Positions 27,301 to 28,175 of a DNA stretch of 28,175 nucleotides are shown piece by piece; the first letter of the stretch is position 1, and each line of letters starts with the position of its first letter. The position numbers and the translations under genes are program-made. Under the pieces are notes generated by a model. The model worked only from the letters and a program-made list of their open reading frames with translations, did no database searches and was not told where the DNA came from. The DNA is from a virus: the IMG/VR virus record IMGVR_UViG_3300036772_000562, positions 1 to 28,175 of that record; one strand, given 5' to 3'.

Positions 27301-28175
27301 TATACCGCGAAAAACAAGTACCCAGTCCGCTGCGCCACACGTGGGGGATTTTCTATCGCGACACGCTGTCAATGATCGGCTTTTATGGCGTGCTCGGACT
27401 GTTGTTTTTGTGTATTTTCGGCCATCTGCTGGCGCCGTACGCGCTCGACCAGCAATTCCTCGGCTACCAGTTGCTGCCGCCTTCATGGTCGCGCTACGGC
27501 AACGTGTCATTCTTCCTCGGCACGGACGATCTGGGCCGGGATTTACTCAGCCGGATGTTAACGGGTGCGGCACCGACTATCGGTGGTGCGCTGGTGATTA
27601 CCCTCGCGGCGTCGCTGTGTGGCGTTATTATTGGCGTGCTGGCGGGCATCACCCGCGGGCTGAAATCAGCCATTCTCAACCATATTCTGGATACCCTGCT
27701 TTCAATCCCTTCCCTGCTGCTGGCGATTGTGGTGGTGGCCTTTATCGGCCCGAAACTCGAGCACGCGATGCTGGCCGTCTGGCTGGCGCTGTTGCCACGC
27801 ATTTCACGCACCATTTACAGCGCGGTGCATGACGAGCTGGAAAAAGAATATGTGGTTGCGGTACGTCTTGACGGCGCATCGACGTGGCAGATTCTGCGTT
27901 ATGCCGTATTGCCCAATATTGTGGCGGTGCTGGCAACAGAATTTACCCGCGCCTTGTCGATGGCGATTCTGGATATTGCCGCATTAGGCTTTCTGGATTT
28001 GGGCGCACAATTACCTTCTCCGGAATGGGGAGCGATGCTCGGTGATTCACTTGAACTGGTGTATGTCGCGCCGTGGACCGTCATGCTGCCGGGTGCCGCC
28101 ATTCTCATCAGCGTGTTGCTGATCAACCTGCTGGGTGACGGTGTGCGTCGGGCGATTAATGCGGGAGTGGAATAA
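27285..28175 (+). CDS. sapC: SapC, ABC transporter inner-membrane permease
   Basis: The 296-residue protein matches E. coli SapC in length and sequence ([10 protein letters not shown] versus MPYDSVYSEK, ending [13 protein letters not shown]). Hydrophobic segments lie near residues 28-50, 95-125, 135-165, 215-235 and 260-285. The EAA loop that contacts the ATPase is visible as [20 protein letters not shown] (about 190-209). SapB and SapC form the channel of the SapABCDF transporter, linked to putrescine export in E. coli and to antimicrobial-peptide resistance in Salmonella. The gene is complete, host-derived and directly beside the prophage end, now separated from its usual upstream genes. 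Confidence 0.93.
   Translation: MPFDNVYREKQVPSPLRHTWGIFYRDTLSMIGFYGVLGLLFLCIFGHLLAPYALDQQFLGYQLLPPSWSRYGNVSFFLGTDDLGRDLLSRMLTGAAPTIGGALVITLAASLCGVIIGVLAGITRGLKSAILNHILDTLLSIPSLLLAIVVVAFIGPKLEHAMLAVWLALLPRISRTIYSAVHDELEKEYVVAVRLDGASTWQILRYAVLPNIVAVLATEFTRALSMAILDIAALGFLDLGAQLPSPEWGAMLGDSLELVYVAPWTVMLPGAAILISVLLINLLGDGVRRAINAGVE

Noticed and set aside
27494-28126. Several frames of 60-160 codons within sapC on both strands
   Set aside because: sapC is a full-length match to a known gene; the others are shadows of it.

Overview
The window is most of the right-hand part of a temperate, tailed-phage prophage (about 1-27,280) joined to a host chromosomal gene, sapC (27,285-28,175). SapC, the Enterobacterales-style phage modules and a base composition near the middle of the range suggest a member of Enterobacterales, possibly a Rahnella/Serratia/Yersinia relative; the genus is inference. 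The prophage continues beyond position 1, so the other attachment site and the rest of the tail genes are not visible.

Layout from right to left. (1) 27,227-28,175: the last codons of sapB, re-created at the prophage edge, overlap the start of sapC, so the phage sits in the sapB/sapC junction and splits the sap operon. (2) 25,706-27,110: excisionase-like gene and tyrosine integrase, convergent and overlapping. (3) 21,305-25,704, plus strand: the early leftward-type (pL) operon of small genes, including an Icd/Ash-like protein, a stand-alone S24-type domain with Ser replaced by Thr, a two-domain sliding-clamp-like protein and a 41-residue membrane peptide. (4) 20,113-21,062: immunity region with CI-like repressor (plus) and Cro-like protein (minus), three operator-like sites between them and a fourth in the candidate pL promoter. 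(5) 15,423-20,083, minus strand: BRO-N protein, O-like initiator with five iterons inside the gene, DnaC-like loader, DnaB-like helicase and Q antiterminator. (6) 13,729-15,422: late leader with a strong terminator (tR'-like), three tRNA or tRNA-like genes, two more terminators, and a plus-strand two-gene accessory cassette of AT-rich character in the place where Stx phages carry their toxin genes. (7) 10,887-13,688: lysis cassette of the phage 21 type (pinholin with two starts, SAR endolysin, nested spanins), an Ig-like-domain protein, a basic virion-like protein and a short protein ending in a copy of the portal C-terminus. (8) 10,627-10,886: terminator plus a dense cluster of TGGGACA repeats, probably the packaging site. 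(9) 2,376-10,626: lambda-type packaging and head genes (small and large terminase, W, B, C, scaffold, D, E, an FI-position gene, FII). (10) 1-2,379: Mu-type contractile tail genes (tail terminator-like, DUF2635-like, sheath, start of tail tube).

The genes fit one programme. CI holds the immunity operators. On induction Cro and the early operons are expressed, and O, the DnaC-like and the DnaB-like proteins start replication at the iterons in the O gene. Q then lets RNA polymerase pass the serial terminators of the late leader, expressing tRNAs, lysis, packaging, head and tail genes. The virion is predicted to be a chimera: lambda-like head on a Mu-like contractile tail. No N, cII or cIII gene was recognised. 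No gene-free stretch exceeds 300 bases; the longest are 10,627-10,886, 21,063-21,304 and 15,189-15,422, and each holds regulatory or repeat signals.
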